From contig NZ_UUOC01000035.1 in NCBI RefSeq assembly GCF_900590755.1, positions 62,001 to 126,000 on the forward strand: a stretch of DNA of 64,000 nt, read 5' to 3'. Both the position numbers and the translations under genes were made by a program. A model generated the notes under the pieces. The model made no database searches and was not told the DNA's origin. It was given only the letters and a program-made list of their open reading frames with translations. Below are positions 25,984 through 34,676 of the stretch, piece by piece. How positions within the stretch are numbered: position 1 is the stretch's first letter; each line of letters starts with the position of its first letter. This DNA is from Pseudomonas viridiflava (GTDB taxonomy: Bacteria > Pseudomonadota > Gammaproteobacteria > Pseudomonadales > Pseudomonadaceae).

Positions 25984-26009
25984 TTATAGATTTGCTGAAC
26001 GACAGCAAC

Positions 26010-26933
26010 CTACACCGCACTGAAAACCCGCGACAAATCCTGTTCGGCAAACTGCTCGATCACGAAATCCACGAAGGCCCTGGTCTTGCCCGGCAGCATC
26101 TTGTGTTCGCTGTAATACAGGGACAGGATGCCGTCATCCACGTACCAATCGGGCAACACCCGCAATAATCTGCCACTGCGCACATACGGCACAGCGAACG
26201 CCACGCTCACCAGCGCTATCCCGAGCCCCTGCTCCGCAGCACCACAGGCCGCATCCGGATCGCTCATAGTCATGCGCCCTTTCAGGTTCATGGGGCTGTG
26301 TTCACGTTCGCGATTGGTCAATGGCCAGGAGCGGATACGGCCCGTCTGAGGCGAGCGAATCAGAATGCCTTCGTGAACCTGCAAATCCTCAGGTTTGAGA
26401 ATCCTGGGCCTCGCAGCCAGATAATCCGCTGAGGCCACCAGGATTCGATGCGCAGGCGCGAGTTTTCGAGCCACCACCCCTTGAGGCAAATCAAACCCGC
26501 CACCGATGGCCGCGTCGAAACCCTCGCCGATCAAATCCACCTGTCGGTTATCAAAATGCCAGTCCGGCGTAATGGCCGGAAAGCGGCGCAGAAACTCCGC
26601 CAGCAAAGGCACTATATAAAGCCGCCCGAACACCGTGCCCATGCTCACCTTGAGCGTGCCACTAGGCTGGCCTTGTGTCGTGACCAGATTGGCCACCGCA
26701 TTCTGGATGGTATTGAGGCTGCCGCTCACCTCACCCAGAAAACGCTGCCCGGCTTCAGTCAAAGCCAGACGCCGAGTACTACGCTGAAAAAGACGCACAC
26801 CCAGGCGCGCCTCCAGTTTGGCAACACTTTTACCCACCGCCGCCGGAGTCAAACCAAGGCGTCGTGCGGCCTCGGCGAAACTGCCAACCTCGGCACTACG
26901 GACAAAGCATTCAATGCTGGTGAAGTTTTCCAT
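26010..26933 (-). CDS. LysR family transcriptional regulator
   Basis: A 307-residue LysR-type regulator. The winged helix-turn-helix is at the N-terminus (SFAEAARRLGLTPAAVGKSV, about residues 17-36), then the linker helix and a substrate-binding-like effector domain with the GEGFDAAIGGG and DAACGAAEQGLGIALVS segments. It is divergent from SDR paralog 2 and convergent with SDR paralog 1. Because both SDR genes carry the same upstream element, it is likely to control both; this is inference. The inducer is unknown. Confidence 0.92.
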   Translation of the reverse strand: MENFTSIECFVRSAEVGSFAEAARRLGLTPAAVGKSVAKLEARLGVRLFQRSTRRLALTEAGQRFLGEVSGSLNTIQNAVANLVTTQGQPSGTLKVSMGTVFGRLYIVPLLAEFLRRFPAITPDWHFDNRQVDLIGEGFDAAIGGGFDLPQGVVARKLAPAHRILVASADYLAARPRILKPEDLQVHEGILIRSPQTGRIRSWPLTNREREHSPMNLKGRMTMSDPDAACGAAEQGLGIALVSVAFAVPYVRSGRLLRVLPDWYVDDGILSLYYSEHKMLPGKTRAFVDFVIEQFAEQDLSRVFSAV

Positions 26934-26945
26934 GATCTGGATTCG

Positions 26946-26977
26946 AAACTTTAGGTTTACACAGACTATCGCAATCA
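26946..26977 (+). promoter_or_regulatory. shared upstream element of SDR gene 2 and the LysR gene
   Basis: Starts AAACTTTAGGTTTACACAG and continues with ACTATCGCAAT, closely matching 24971-25003. It lies between the divergent LysR and SDR genes. The only tested-by-eye differences are scattered single changes. Confidence 0.5.
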
Positions 26978-26990
26978 GCGTCTACACAGC

Positions 26991-27812
26991 ATGCAGTCAG
27001 CGCCCGATACTCGCCGCCGTTTTCAAGCCCACTCAATCCGTCGGGAGAATCTCATAACTCAGCAAGCAATAATCACCAGCCCTCTCAAGGGTAAAACAGC
27101 ATTCGTTCAGGGCGGCTCCCGTGGAATTGGTGCCGCTATCGTCCAACGTCTGGCCAAAGAAGGCGCCGCCGTTGCCTTCACTTACGTCAGCGCCGACGAC
27201 AAAGCCAAAGCGCTGCAAGACAGCATCATCGGCGAGGGTGGCAAGGCGCTGGCGATCAAAGCCGATAGCGCCGACGTCCAGGCCATCCACGATGCCATCA
27301 ACTCTGCCGTGAAAGCACTTGGCAGTATCGACATTCTGGTCAACAACGCGGGTGTGCTGGCTGTCGGCCCACTGGAAGACTTCAGCCTTGACGATTTCGA
27401 GCGCACCTTGAATATCAACGTGCGCAGTGTCTTCGCCGCGAGCCAGGCAGCAGTCCGGCATATGGGTGACGGTGGCCGCATCATCAACATCGGCAGCATC
27501 AACGCCGAACGCGCCTTCGCCGGTGGTGCGGTGTATGCCATGAGCAAATCGGCGCTGGTGGGCCTGACCAAAGGCATGGCCCGCGACCTGGGCCCGCGCG
27601 GTATCACCGTCAACAACCTTCAACCCGGCCCGGTAGACACCGACATGAACCCGGCCACCAGCGAGCGAGCCAAGTCGCGCATGGCAATGATGGCTGTGGG
27701 TCGCTACGGCCAGGCCGAAGAAATCGCCAGCTTCGTCGCCTACCTGGCAGGCCCGGAAGCGGGTTACATCACCGGGGCAAGTCTGACCATTGATGGTGGG
27801 TTTGGGGCTTGA
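26991..27812 (+). CDS. SDR family oxidoreductase, paralog 2 (start codon unusual)
   Basis: A FabG-like SDR closely similar to the 25079 gene, with GGSRGIGAAIV, NNAG, and YAMSK motifs intact. The start is a problem. Where paralog 1 reads ATG-ACT-CAG-CAA, this gene reads ATA-ACT-CAG-CAA at 27054, with a GGGAG ribosome site eight bases before the ATA. No ATG, GTG or TTG lies between 26991 and the core. Either translation starts at ATG 26991, adding 21 residues without a good ribosome site, or at the ATA. The listed start is the upstream ATG. The last 97 bases of the two genes differ at only about two positions. Confidence 0.82.
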   Translation: MQSAPDTRRRFQAHSIRRENLITQQAIITSPLKGKTAFVQGGSRGIGAAIVQRLAKEGAAVAFTYVSADDKAKALQDSIIGEGGKALAIKADSADVQAIHDAINSAVKALGSIDILVNNAGVLAVGPLEDFSLDDFERTLNINVRSVFAASQAAVRHMGDGGRIINIGSINAERAFAGGAVYAMSKSALVGLTKGMARDLGPRGITVNNLQPGPVDTDMNPATSERAKSRMAMMAVGRYGQAEEIASFVAYLAGPEAGYITGASLTIDGGFGA

Positions 27813-27836
27813 GTTAGCAGCGCCCTACTACCGGAT

Positions 27837-27928
27837 CTGTTGGAGCCGGGCGTGCTCGCGAAGAACGATGACGCGGAGTTCCTGAACTGCCGCGTCGACT
27901 GCATCGCGGGCAAGCCTCGCTCCCACAG
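27837..27928. repeat. degenerate REP-like inverted repeat
   Basis: CTGTTGGAGCCGGGC on the left and GCTCCCACAG on the right with GACGCGG / CCGCGTC pairing inside. It is the common GTGGGAGC-type Pseudomonas REP in decayed form. Confidence 0.5.
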
Positions 27929-27975
27929 TTGAATGGTGCATTGCGCAGAGTTTGTCGTTCGGCGCCACAAACGAA

Positions 27976-28010
27976 AAACCCCCGAGATTCGCAAGGAATC
28001 TCGGGGGTTT
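27976..28010 (-). terminator. intrinsic terminator of tRNA-Ser
   Basis: A perfect 14-base stem (27976-27989 with 27997-28010, AACCCCCGAGATT core) and a seven-base loop. On the minus strand it is followed by TTTTT. It lies 16 bases behind the tRNA. Confidence 0.9.
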
Positions 28011-28025
28011 CGTTTACATCGAATT

Positions 28026-28115
28026 TGGCGGTGAAGGAGAGATTCGAACTCTCGATACAATTTCTTGTATACACACTTTCCAGGCGTGCTCCTTAAGCCA
28101 CTCGGACACTTCACC
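28026..28115 (-). tRNA. tRNA-Ser (anticodon GGA)
   Basis: Ninety bases including the encoded CCA. The acceptor stem GGTGAAG pairs with CTTCACC, the anticodon stem-loop reads CACGCCTGGAAAGTGTG with GGA in the centre, there is a long variable arm (TATACAAGAAATTGTA), and the T-loop is GTTCGAATC. The long variable arm confirms a class II tRNA. It reads UCC and UCU codons. It is flanked by its own promoter and terminator. Confidence 0.97.
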
Positions 28116-28151
28116 GTATCTCGTCACACCGTTGGTCTGTCGAGGCGCGCT

Positions 28152-28180
28152 AATGTAGTTCAAAGCTTTATCGAACGCAA
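28152..28180 (-). promoter_or_regulatory. tRNA-Ser promoter
   Basis: On the minus strand TTGCGT (28175-28180), 17 bases, TACATT (28152-28157), then a GC-rich GCGCGCC discriminator typical of stringently controlled stable-RNA promoters. The start point would lie about 30 bases upstream of the tRNA. Confidence 0.6.
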
Positions 28181-28367
28181 AGGTTTTTTTCAGAATATTC
28201 ATGCGGTTAAGAAAAAAACCCTGCCTGCGGGCTCGCGACCCACAATAGAGCGCCGTTTCTCCTGCTCCGCTCTGCGGGACTATATGTCAGTTTGATGCCA
28301 ACGGCGTTCTACCCTCCCGCCGATTGTTCTATATTGGGCGCGGCTGACGCAGCGGAGAAAGCAGACG

Positions 28368-28559
28368 ATGGCACATTCGGCCCGGTATCAGATTACAGAC
28401 TCGGTTCGCAGCATCGAGATCGAGGTAGGCAAGCTGCTGGATCTGGTGGTCATACTCAAGGACGCCGGCAGTAAAGAACTGTCAGCGAGCGTTGCCCTGC
28501 AGGCGCACAGGCTGCTTGAAGCGGCAGTGGCACTGCGGATGGCCCTGGCTGCCGAGTAG
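28368..28559 (+). CDS. small hypothetical protein
   Basis: A 63-residue protein, almost entirely predicted as two amphipathic helices (residues 10-32 and 38-62), with alanine and leucine enrichment in the second. ATG 28368 follows GGAG at 14 bases, which is long. I do not recognise the family. It is followed after about 160 bases by the DUF6388 gene, and no shared function can be inferred. Confidence 0.5.
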   Translation: MAHSARYQITDSVRSIEIEVGKLLDLVVILKDAGSKELSASVALQAHRLLEAAVALRMALAAE

Positions 28560-28716
28560 CCCCACGTCCGAAAAATCAGAAAAGTCTCACGGCTCCAAAG
28601 GGCCAGCGGCACTGGCACCGCCCTCTTCATTCACGCACAATCGCGGCTCTGTTGTCCTGTCGCCGCCAAACGGCGCTGAGATGATTCACTTCGCTCCACT
28701 ACTGCCGGAGAACTAC

Positions 28717-29010
28717 ATGAACCTGCTCGAATGGAACGACGTTGCCCTGGCCAAGTACCTGGAGACCAATCCAGGCTTGCGCGAAGAGATCAAGGAACTG
28801 AGCGCGAAGGAGCAACTGGATCAGACCAAATGGGCGTTCGAGGACGAAGCCGAAGATCAGGGCATCGAGCCTTGGGAGCTGGCGCTGGAATTGATTGCCG
28901 AGACGCCGGAGCAACTCAAGGCCATGCGACTGGAAGCTCATCAGCAAGTTGCCGAGACCCTGGGCATGGATTGGGCTGAATACTGCGAGCTGAATGAAAT
29001 AGAGGAGTAA
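28717..29010 (+). CDS. DUF6388 family protein
   Basis: A 97-residue acidic, helical protein. The segments ELALELIAETPEQLKAMRLE and HQQVAETLGMDWAEYC match a family common in Pseudomonas that I know as DUF6388. ATG 28717 is preceded by GGAG eight bases upstream; a longer frame from 28681 is less likely. The stop is six bases before the methyltransferase start, so the two probably form an operon. Function unknown. Confidence 0.75.
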   Translation: MNLLEWNDVALAKYLETNPGLREEIKELSAKEQLDQTKWAFEDEAEDQGIEPWELALELIAETPEQLKAMRLEAHQQVAETLGMDWAEYCELNEIEE

Positions 29011-29016
29011 CCGCTC

Positions 29017-29679
29017 ATGACTGCTTCTTCAGAAGCCGGAGCCGCCGTTTACTCGCCCTTGACCTTGAAGCTGTATGACGCATGGGTTTTGGGTATTTCC
29101 AACCGATTTGCCTGGCAATGCCCCACTCGCGACGTATTGCAGCCGTTTTTCGACCGCAACGTTGGAGCCCGACATCTGGATGTAGGCGTCGGTACTGGCT
29201 ATTACCTGGCTAATGCCGGGCTGCCCGACACCACTCAAGTGACATTACTGGATCTGAACCCGAGCAGCCTGGAGGCCGCCAAACAGCGCTTTGGCCGTGT
29301 CGACACTCAAACCTTGCAGCACGATGTCTTTGTGCCGCTGGGAACAGAACAACACGGGCATTACGATTCGATCTCGCTGTTCTATTTGCTGCACTGCCTG
29401 CCGGGAACAATGGCTGACAAGGGCGCAGTCTTCGCCAATCTGAAACCCTGCCTCAAACCGGACGGCGTGTTGTTTGGCGCGACGATTCTCGGGGATGCTG
29501 CCGGTCATAACGGTTTCGGCCGTAAATTGATCGAGGTCTACAACAAGAAAGGCATATTCGGTAATCGCAGCGATACGGTTGAAGGGTTGCGCAGCGCCCT
29601 CGCCTCGCACTTCAGGGATGTGCATATAGAGGTTGTGGGCAAAGTGGCGCTGTTCAGCGGCCGCAAAGCCATCCAGTAA
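29017..29679 (+). CDS. class I SAM-dependent methyltransferase
   Basis: A 220-residue methyltransferase. Motif I is HLDVGVGTGYYL (about residues 49-60), motif II includes TLLDLNPSSLEAA, and the post-motif region DSISLFYLLHCLPG follows. It is small and without extra domains, so the substrate (metabolite, lipid or antibiotic-like compound) cannot be inferred. ATG 29017 lies behind GAGGAG, which is itself inside the end of the DUF6388 gene, so the genes are coupled. Confidence 0.87.
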   Translation: MTASSEAGAAVYSPLTLKLYDAWVLGISNRFAWQCPTRDVLQPFFDRNVGARHLDVGVGTGYYLANAGLPDTTQVTLLDLNPSSLEAAKQRFGRVDTQTLQHDVFVPLGTEQHGHYDSISLFYLLHCLPGTMADKGAVFANLKPCLKPDGVLFGATILGDAAGHNGFGRKLIEVYNKKGIFGNRSDTVEGLRSALASHFRDVHIEVVGKVALFSGRKAIQ

Positions 29680-29790
29680 TCAGCCAACAGTCGATCTGCC
29701 GAGGCAAAAATTCTGACTGGGCAGTCATCGCTTTACCTCTTTGTTGCGGGTGAGTAACGTCTGCTCACTTCAATAACAAGGAATCCTGCC

Positions 29791-30483
29791 ATGAGTGATT
29801 TGATCTCTTACCAACTGGACGATGGCATCGCCACCCTCACCTTGAGCAATGGCAAGGTCAATGCGATTTCACCGGCGGTGGTCGCGGCGTTCAACAGCGC
29901 GCTGGATCAAGCGGAAAAAGATCGTGCCGTGGTGATCATCACCGGCCAGCCAGGCATCCTGTCCGGCGGCTATGACTTGAAGGTCATGACCTCAAGCGCA
30001 GAGGCCGCCATCAGTCTGGTCAAGGAAGGGTCCACTCTGGCGCGGCGCCTGCTCGCTCACCCATTCCCCGTCGTCATCGCCTGCCCTGGGCACGCCGTCG
30101 CCAAGGGCGCATTTCTGCTGCTGTCTGCGGACTACCGGATTGGTGTCGAAGGCCCGTTCAGCATCGGCCTGAACGAAGTGCAAATCGGCATGACCATGCA
30201 CCACGTCGGCATCGAGCTGGCCCGTGATCGCCTGCGCAAATCTGCCTTTCATCGCTCGGTGATCAACGGCGAAATGTTCGATCCGAAAGGCGCAGTGGAT
30301 GCCGGTTTCCTGGACAAACTGGTGAGCATTGAAGAACTGTCTCAGGCCGCCCGCGACGCAGCGCAGCAGTTGAAGAAGATCAACATGCGCGCGCACAAGC
30401 AAACCAAATTGAAAGTTCGCAAAGCCTTGCTCGAAACCCTCGACGCCGCCATTGAAGCCGATCAGCATCACGCCCTGAGCTGA
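29791..30483 (+). CDS. enoyl-CoA hydratase/isomerase (crotonase) family protein
   Basis: A 230-residue crotonase-fold protein. The oxyanion-hole segments are GQPGILSGGYDLKVM (about residues 52-66) and HAVAKGAFLLLSADYRI (about 99-115). The general acid/base glutamates of classical hydratases are partly replaced (NEVQIGMTMHHVG), so the reaction could be isomerisation or thioester hydrolysis rather than hydration. ATG 29791 follows AAGGA. Monocistronic by spacing. Confidence 0.87.
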   Translation: MSDLISYQLDDGIATLTLSNGKVNAISPAVVAAFNSALDQAEKDRAVVIITGQPGILSGGYDLKVMTSSAEAAISLVKEGSTLARRLLAHPFPVVIACPGHAVAKGAFLLLSADYRIGVEGPFSIGLNEVQIGMTMHHVGIELARDRLRKSAFHRSVINGEMFDPKGAVDAGFLDKLVSIEELSQAARDAAQQLKKINMRAHKQTKLKVRKALLETLDAAIEADQHHALS

Positions 30484-30608
30484 TCACCGCCAAGACCTGA
30501 ACAGCCCGCCACGATGGGCTGTTATCTTGCGAACTCGCTACGCTTTACCGACTCTGAACAACAAGCCCGACGTTCGGGCGACCTGCAATCATAAGAAGTG
30601 AAGCCATC

Positions 30609-31580
30609 ATGGGCCGAGTCGTCGCCGCTGCGGTTTACAGCAAAGGCAAGAAAATAACCAATATCAGCCTTGAAGAAGGCGCTGCCTGGGCTGCAAAACC
30701 CGGTCACTTTGTCTGGATCGGCCTGGAGCAACCCAGCGCCAGCGAACTGGCCAGCCTGAAGCAGCAATTCAATCTGCATGAGCTGGCGCTTGAAGATGCA
30801 CTGGAAGTCCACAGCCGCCCCAAGCTGGAAACCTTCGGCGACGCCTTGTTTATCGTTACCTATGCGCCAGTACGGGAGAACGGCAAGCTGGAGTTCATCG
30901 AAACTCATATCTTCGCCGGCAAGGGCTACATCATTACCTCACGCAACGGCCACTCCAAGTCTTACGGCCTGGTGCGCCAGCGTTGCGAAGCCCGGCCGCT
31001 GTTGCTTGAACATGGCGAAGACTTCGTACTTTATGCGCTGCTGGATTTCGTCACCGAAAACTATCAACCGGTGACCGAAGCGATTCATTGCGAACTTGAA
31101 GAGCTGGAACATAGTGTCCTTACCGGTGCGCTGAAAGAAAGCGACATCCAGCGCATTCACAGCCTGCGGCGGGATCTGCTGCGTTTGTGGCGCTACGTGG
31201 CGCCGATGGTGGAAGTCGGCGAAGAGCTACAGAAACTCAACTTCCCCTTCATCGATAAAAACATGCGCCCGTATTTCCGGGATGTGGAAATCCATGTCAA
31301 ACGGCAAATGGAAGACCTGGGCAACCTGCGCGACATCGCCAGCCAGACCATCGAGATCGGCCTGCTGCTGGAGTCTTCACGGCAAAGCCTGGTGCAGCGC
31401 AAGTTCGCCGCCTGGGCCGCTATCCTCGCCTTCCCTACTGCCATTGCGGGGATCTACGGGATGAACTTCGAAAACATGCCCGAGCTGACCTGGCATTACG
31501 GCTATTACGTGGTATTGGGGGTGATCGTCGGAGGATGCGGCGCGTTGTTTGCCAGCTTTAAGCGGTCGGGATGGCTTTGA
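30609..31580 (+). CDS. corA: magnesium/cobalt transporter CorA family protein
   Basis: A 323-residue CorA-type channel. It has a large cytoplasmic N-terminal domain, a long stalk helix (about residues 215-265) and two C-terminal membrane helices. The signature GMN is present in IYGMNFENMPE (about residue 287) between them, and the C-terminal end is basic as usual. It mediates Mg2+ influx, with Co2+ or Ni2+ as possible substrates. It is convergent with the amidotransferase gene, separated by an inverted repeat. Confidence 0.92.
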   Translation: MGRVVAAAVYSKGKKITNISLEEGAAWAAKPGHFVWIGLEQPSASELASLKQQFNLHELALEDALEVHSRPKLETFGDALFIVTYAPVRENGKLEFIETHIFAGKGYIITSRNGHSKSYGLVRQRCEARPLLLEHGEDFVLYALLDFVTENYQPVTEAIHCELEELEHSVLTGALKESDIQRIHSLRRDLLRLWRYVAPMVEVGEELQKLNFPFIDKNMRPYFRDVEIHVKRQMEDLGNLRDIASQTIEIGLLLESSRQSLVQRKFAAWAAILAFPTAIAGIYGMNFENMPELTWHYGYYVVLGVIVGGCGALFASFKRSGWL

Positions 31581-31653
31581 GGCAGCGGCAAGCTTCAAGC
31601 TGCAAGCTGCAAGAAGGACGCTGATCTGCTTAACTTGCAGCTTGCCGCTTGCC
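31581..31653. repeat. inverted AAGCTGCAAG-type repeat between convergent genes
   Basis: Left arm GGCAGCGGCAAGCT and right arm AGCTTGCCGCTTGCC, with CTGCAAG repeats inside. It is another dispersed Pseudomonas palindrome and may act as a bidirectional terminator. Confidence 0.7.
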
Positions 31654-31654
31654 A

Positions 31655-32374
31655 CTAAACCGCTGCTTTATGCGCCACAAACCGCATCATCCACTCGGCA
31701 ACCGTCAGGCCGTGGTGGTCGTGGTCCAGGCTGGCAACGCCGGTTTGATAGACCTGCTGCCCCAAACTTTCCTGACGAATGTCGAGCAAGGTGCGCGAAT
31801 AGTCGTGGATGAATTCCGGGTGGCCCTGAAAGCACAGGACCTGATCGTTGATGTGGTAAGCCGCGAATGGGCAGAAGTCGCTGGAGGCGATCACTGTCGC
31901 GTTTTCGGGTAGCGCCGTGACCTGGTCCTGGTGGCTGATCAGCAGAGTCAGCTTGTCCATGGCCGGGCTCATCCACGGTGTTGCCGGGGCCAGGGTGTAG
32001 TGATGAATGCCGACGCCCCAGCCCTTGGTGGCCCGCTCGCTTTTGCCGCCCAGCAGCAAGGCCAGCAACTGGTGGCCGAAGCAGATACCCAAGAGTTTGT
32101 CGCCACGCTGGTAGAGGTCGAGCAGGTACACCTTCAGCGTTTCGATCCATGGGTCGGTGCCAAATGAATCCGCCTTGCTACCGGTCACCAGATAAGCGTC
32201 GAAGCGCTCGCCTTCGGGTGGATAAACGCCCTGCATCACGTTGTAGACAGTGAACTCGGCTGCAATCGGCTGACGCGCGAAGAGCCGCTCGAACATCCGC
32301 CCATAGCCCTGATATTGATCGACCAGTTCCGGGCGCAGGACGTCGGTTTCGAGAATGCAGATGCGTAACGACAT
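31655..32374 (-). CDS. class I glutamine amidotransferase-like protein
   Basis: About 239 residues from ATG 32374 (a longer frame upstream is improbable). The catalytic cysteine is in LLGICFGHQLLALLLGG (about residue 96) and the His-Glu pair in CFQGHPEF (about residue 190). It is a stand-alone GATase of the GuaA-N/YfeJ type. Stand-alone members often hydrolyse gamma-glutamyl compounds, but the substrate cannot be fixed here. Confidence 0.88.
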   Translation of the reverse strand: MSLRICILETDVLRPELVDQYQGYGRMFERLFARQPIAAEFTVYNVMQGVYPPEGERFDAYLVTGSKADSFGTDPWIETLKVYLLDLYQRGDKLLGICFGHQLLALLLGGKSERATKGWGVGIHHYTLAPATPWMSPAMDKLTLLISHQDQVTALPENATVIASSDFCPFAAYHINDQVLCFQGHPEFIHDYSRTLLDIRQESLGQQVYQTGVASLDHDHHGLTVAEWMMRFVAHKAAV

Positions 32375-32502
32375 AAAAAGTACCTGAAGCGATATAGGCG
32401 ATAGTGCATAGAACAAGCCTGCCTTGAACGAGCACGTCAAGGCAAGGGGCTATTTGCGGGCTTGCTCACGATTGCCTTAACCGCCGCTGAACCAGGCAGG
32501 GA

Positions 32503-34647
32503 TTAAAACGCCTCGCCCTTGAGGGCCTTGTGCAGCAACAACGACGGCGGCTCGAAGCGTTCGCCGTAACGTTCGGCCAGGTATTGCGCACGGGCGATGA
32601 AGTCCGCCAGACCGTATTGATTGATGAACTGCAACGCGCCCCCTGTCCAGCCAGCGAAACCAATGCCGAATATCGAACCGATATTGGCGTCAGCCACAGA
32701 GTGCAAGACGCCCTCCTCCAGACAGCGCACGGTTTCAATCGCCTGAATGAACAGCAGACGGTCACGCACGTCCTGTACCGGGATTTGCCGGTCGGGCTTT
32801 TCAAAGTGCTTTTTCAGCTCAGGCCAAAGATGCTTGGGAGCACTCTGCGGATAATCATAGAAGCCCGCACCCGCTGCCTTACCGCCGCGCCTGAACTCTT
32901 CAACCATCAGATCAATCAAGGCCATGGCCGGATGCAGCCGCGCTGGCTTGCCTTCAGCGGCGAGGTCTTTGGCGGTCTGACGCCGAATGTGGCTCATCAG
33001 GCTTAACGACACCTCATCGGACACCGCCAACGGCCCAACGGGCATGCCCGCCTTGCGCGCTTCGGTTTCGATCATGGGCGCGGCAACCCCCTCGCCCAGC
33101 ATGGCGATGCCTTCATTCGTGAAGGTGGCGAACACCCGTGAGGTAAAGAAGCCACGACTGTCGCTGACCACGATGGGGATTTTCTTGATCTGCTGAACGA
33201 AATCAAAAGCCCGGGCGAGTGTGGCGTCGCTGGTCTGCGCGCCAGTGATGATTTCCACCAGCTGCATCTTCTCCACGGGACTGAAGAAATGCAGGCCGAT
33301 GAAGCGTTGCGGGCTGCTGATCGCCGAGGCCAGGCCGGTGATGGGCAGCGTCGAGGTGTTGGAGGCAATAACGGCATTTTTCAGTGCCACCTGTTCGGCT
33401 GCGGCGCTGACTCTGGCTTTAAGCCCGCGATCCTCGAACACGGCCTCGATAATCAGATCACAGCCTTCAAGATCGGAATCGCGGCCAGTGCTGTAAATGC
33501 GCCCCAGAATCACTTCGCCTTGTTCAGCACTGATTCTGCCATTGGCGACCTGCCCGGCCAGTAACCGTGCCGAATGCTCCCGACCTTTCTGGGCCGCCGC
33601 CAGATTGAGGTCTTTGAGCACCACGTTGATGCCCGCACAGGCGCTGACGTAGGCAATCCCTGCGCCCATCATGCCAGCGCCCAGTACCCCAAGTTTGCGG
33701 GTGGGGACCACGGGAAAGCCTTTCGGGCGCGAGCCACCTTTGTTGATTTCGTTGAGCTGAAACCAGAAGGTGCCAATCATGTTCTTTGCCACCTGGCCGG
33801 TGACCAGCTCGGTGAAGTAACGGGTTTCGATCAACTGCGCGGTATCGAAATCCACCTGTGCGCCTTCGACCGCCGCGCAGAGGATCTTCTCCGGCGCGGG
33901 GAAACAGCCCTGAGTCTTGCTGCGCAAAATAGACGGCGCAATAGCCAGCATTTGCGCCACTTTGGGATGTGTCGGGGTTCCACCAGGGATCTGATAACCC
34001 GGCCTGTCCCACGGCTGATTGATGGCAGGATTTGCCGTGATCCAGGCCCGTGCCCGATCCAGCAGCTCATCGCGATCACTGGAGATTTCATCGATCAGCC
34101 CAGCCACCAGAGCCTGCCGGGGCTTGAGTGCTTTGCCTTCCAGCAGATGCGGTAACGCTTTCTCCAGCCCCAGCATTCGCACCATTCGCACGATCCCGCC
34201 GCCACCGGGCAACAAACCCAGGGTCACTTCTGGCAGGCCGATTTGCAGGCCGGGAACATCCAGGGCAATCCGGTGGTGACAGGCCAGACAGATCTCAAAG
34301 CCGCCGCCCAAAGCCGAACCATTGATCGCAGCCACCACCGGTTTGCCGAGGGTCTCCAGGCCGCGCAGTTGCTGTTTGAGGTTCTGAATCATGTCCTGAA
34401 ACCATTGGGCGCGGTCCTTGCCCACCTGGATCAGCTCGTTGAGGTCGCCACCGGCGAAAAAGGTTTTTTTGCCCGAGGTGATGATCACCCCGGCAATCGA
34501 ATCCTTCTCTTCCTGCAACCTGGCAAGCGTTGCAGCCATCGCCTGGCGCCAGCTTGCGTTCATGATATTGGCACTGTGCCCAGGCATATCGATGGTCAGA
34601 ACCACAATGTTGTCCTGACCCTTTTCATACTCAATGGCGTCGGTCAT
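32503..34647 (-). CDS. FadB/FadJ-like fatty-acid oxidation multifunctional protein
   Basis: About 714 residues from ATG 34647. The N-terminal crotonase domain (about 1-190) has NGSALGGGFEICLACHHRI and the PEVTLGLLPGGGG motif with catalytic glutamates. The 3-hydroxyacyl-CoA dehydrogenase domain (about 310-490) has the NAD motif LGAGMMGAGIAYVSACAG and HFFSPVEKMQLVEII, followed by two C-terminal helical domains. It therefore carries hydratase and dehydrogenase steps of beta-oxidation. It lies 29 bases behind the thiolase gene, the usual partner. The gene order is thiolase first, unlike fadBA. Confidence 0.92.
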   Translation of the reverse strand: MTDAIEYEKGQDNIVVLTIDMPGHSANIMNASWRQAMAATLARLQEEKDSIAGVIITSGKKTFFAGGDLNELIQVGKDRAQWFQDMIQNLKQQLRGLETLGKPVVAAINGSALGGGFEICLACHHRIALDVPGLQIGLPEVTLGLLPGGGGIVRMVRMLGLEKALPHLLEGKALKPRQALVAGLIDEISSDRDELLDRARAWITANPAINQPWDRPGYQIPGGTPTHPKVAQMLAIAPSILRSKTQGCFPAPEKILCAAVEGAQVDFDTAQLIETRYFTELVTGQVAKNMIGTFWFQLNEINKGGSRPKGFPVVPTRKLGVLGAGMMGAGIAYVSACAGINVVLKDLNLAAAQKGREHSARLLAGQVANGRISAEQGEVILGRIYSTGRDSDLEGCDLIIEAVFEDRGLKARVSAAAEQVALKNAVIASNTSTLPITGLASAISSPQRFIGLHFFSPVEKMQLVEIITGAQTSDATLARAFDFVQQIKKIPIVVSDSRGFFTSRVFATFTNEGIAMLGEGVAAPMIETEARKAGMPVGPLAVSDEVSLSLMSHIRRQTAKDLAAEGKPARLHPAMALIDLMVEEFRRGGKAAGAGFYDYPQSAPKHLWPELKKHFEKPDRQIPVQDVRDRLLFIQAIETVRCLEEGVLHSVADANIGSIFGIGFAGWTGGALQFINQYGLADFIARAQYLAERYGERFEPPSLLLHKALKGEAF

Positions 34648-34676
34648 GAAATACTCTCTGCAATCAGGGGGTGGGC

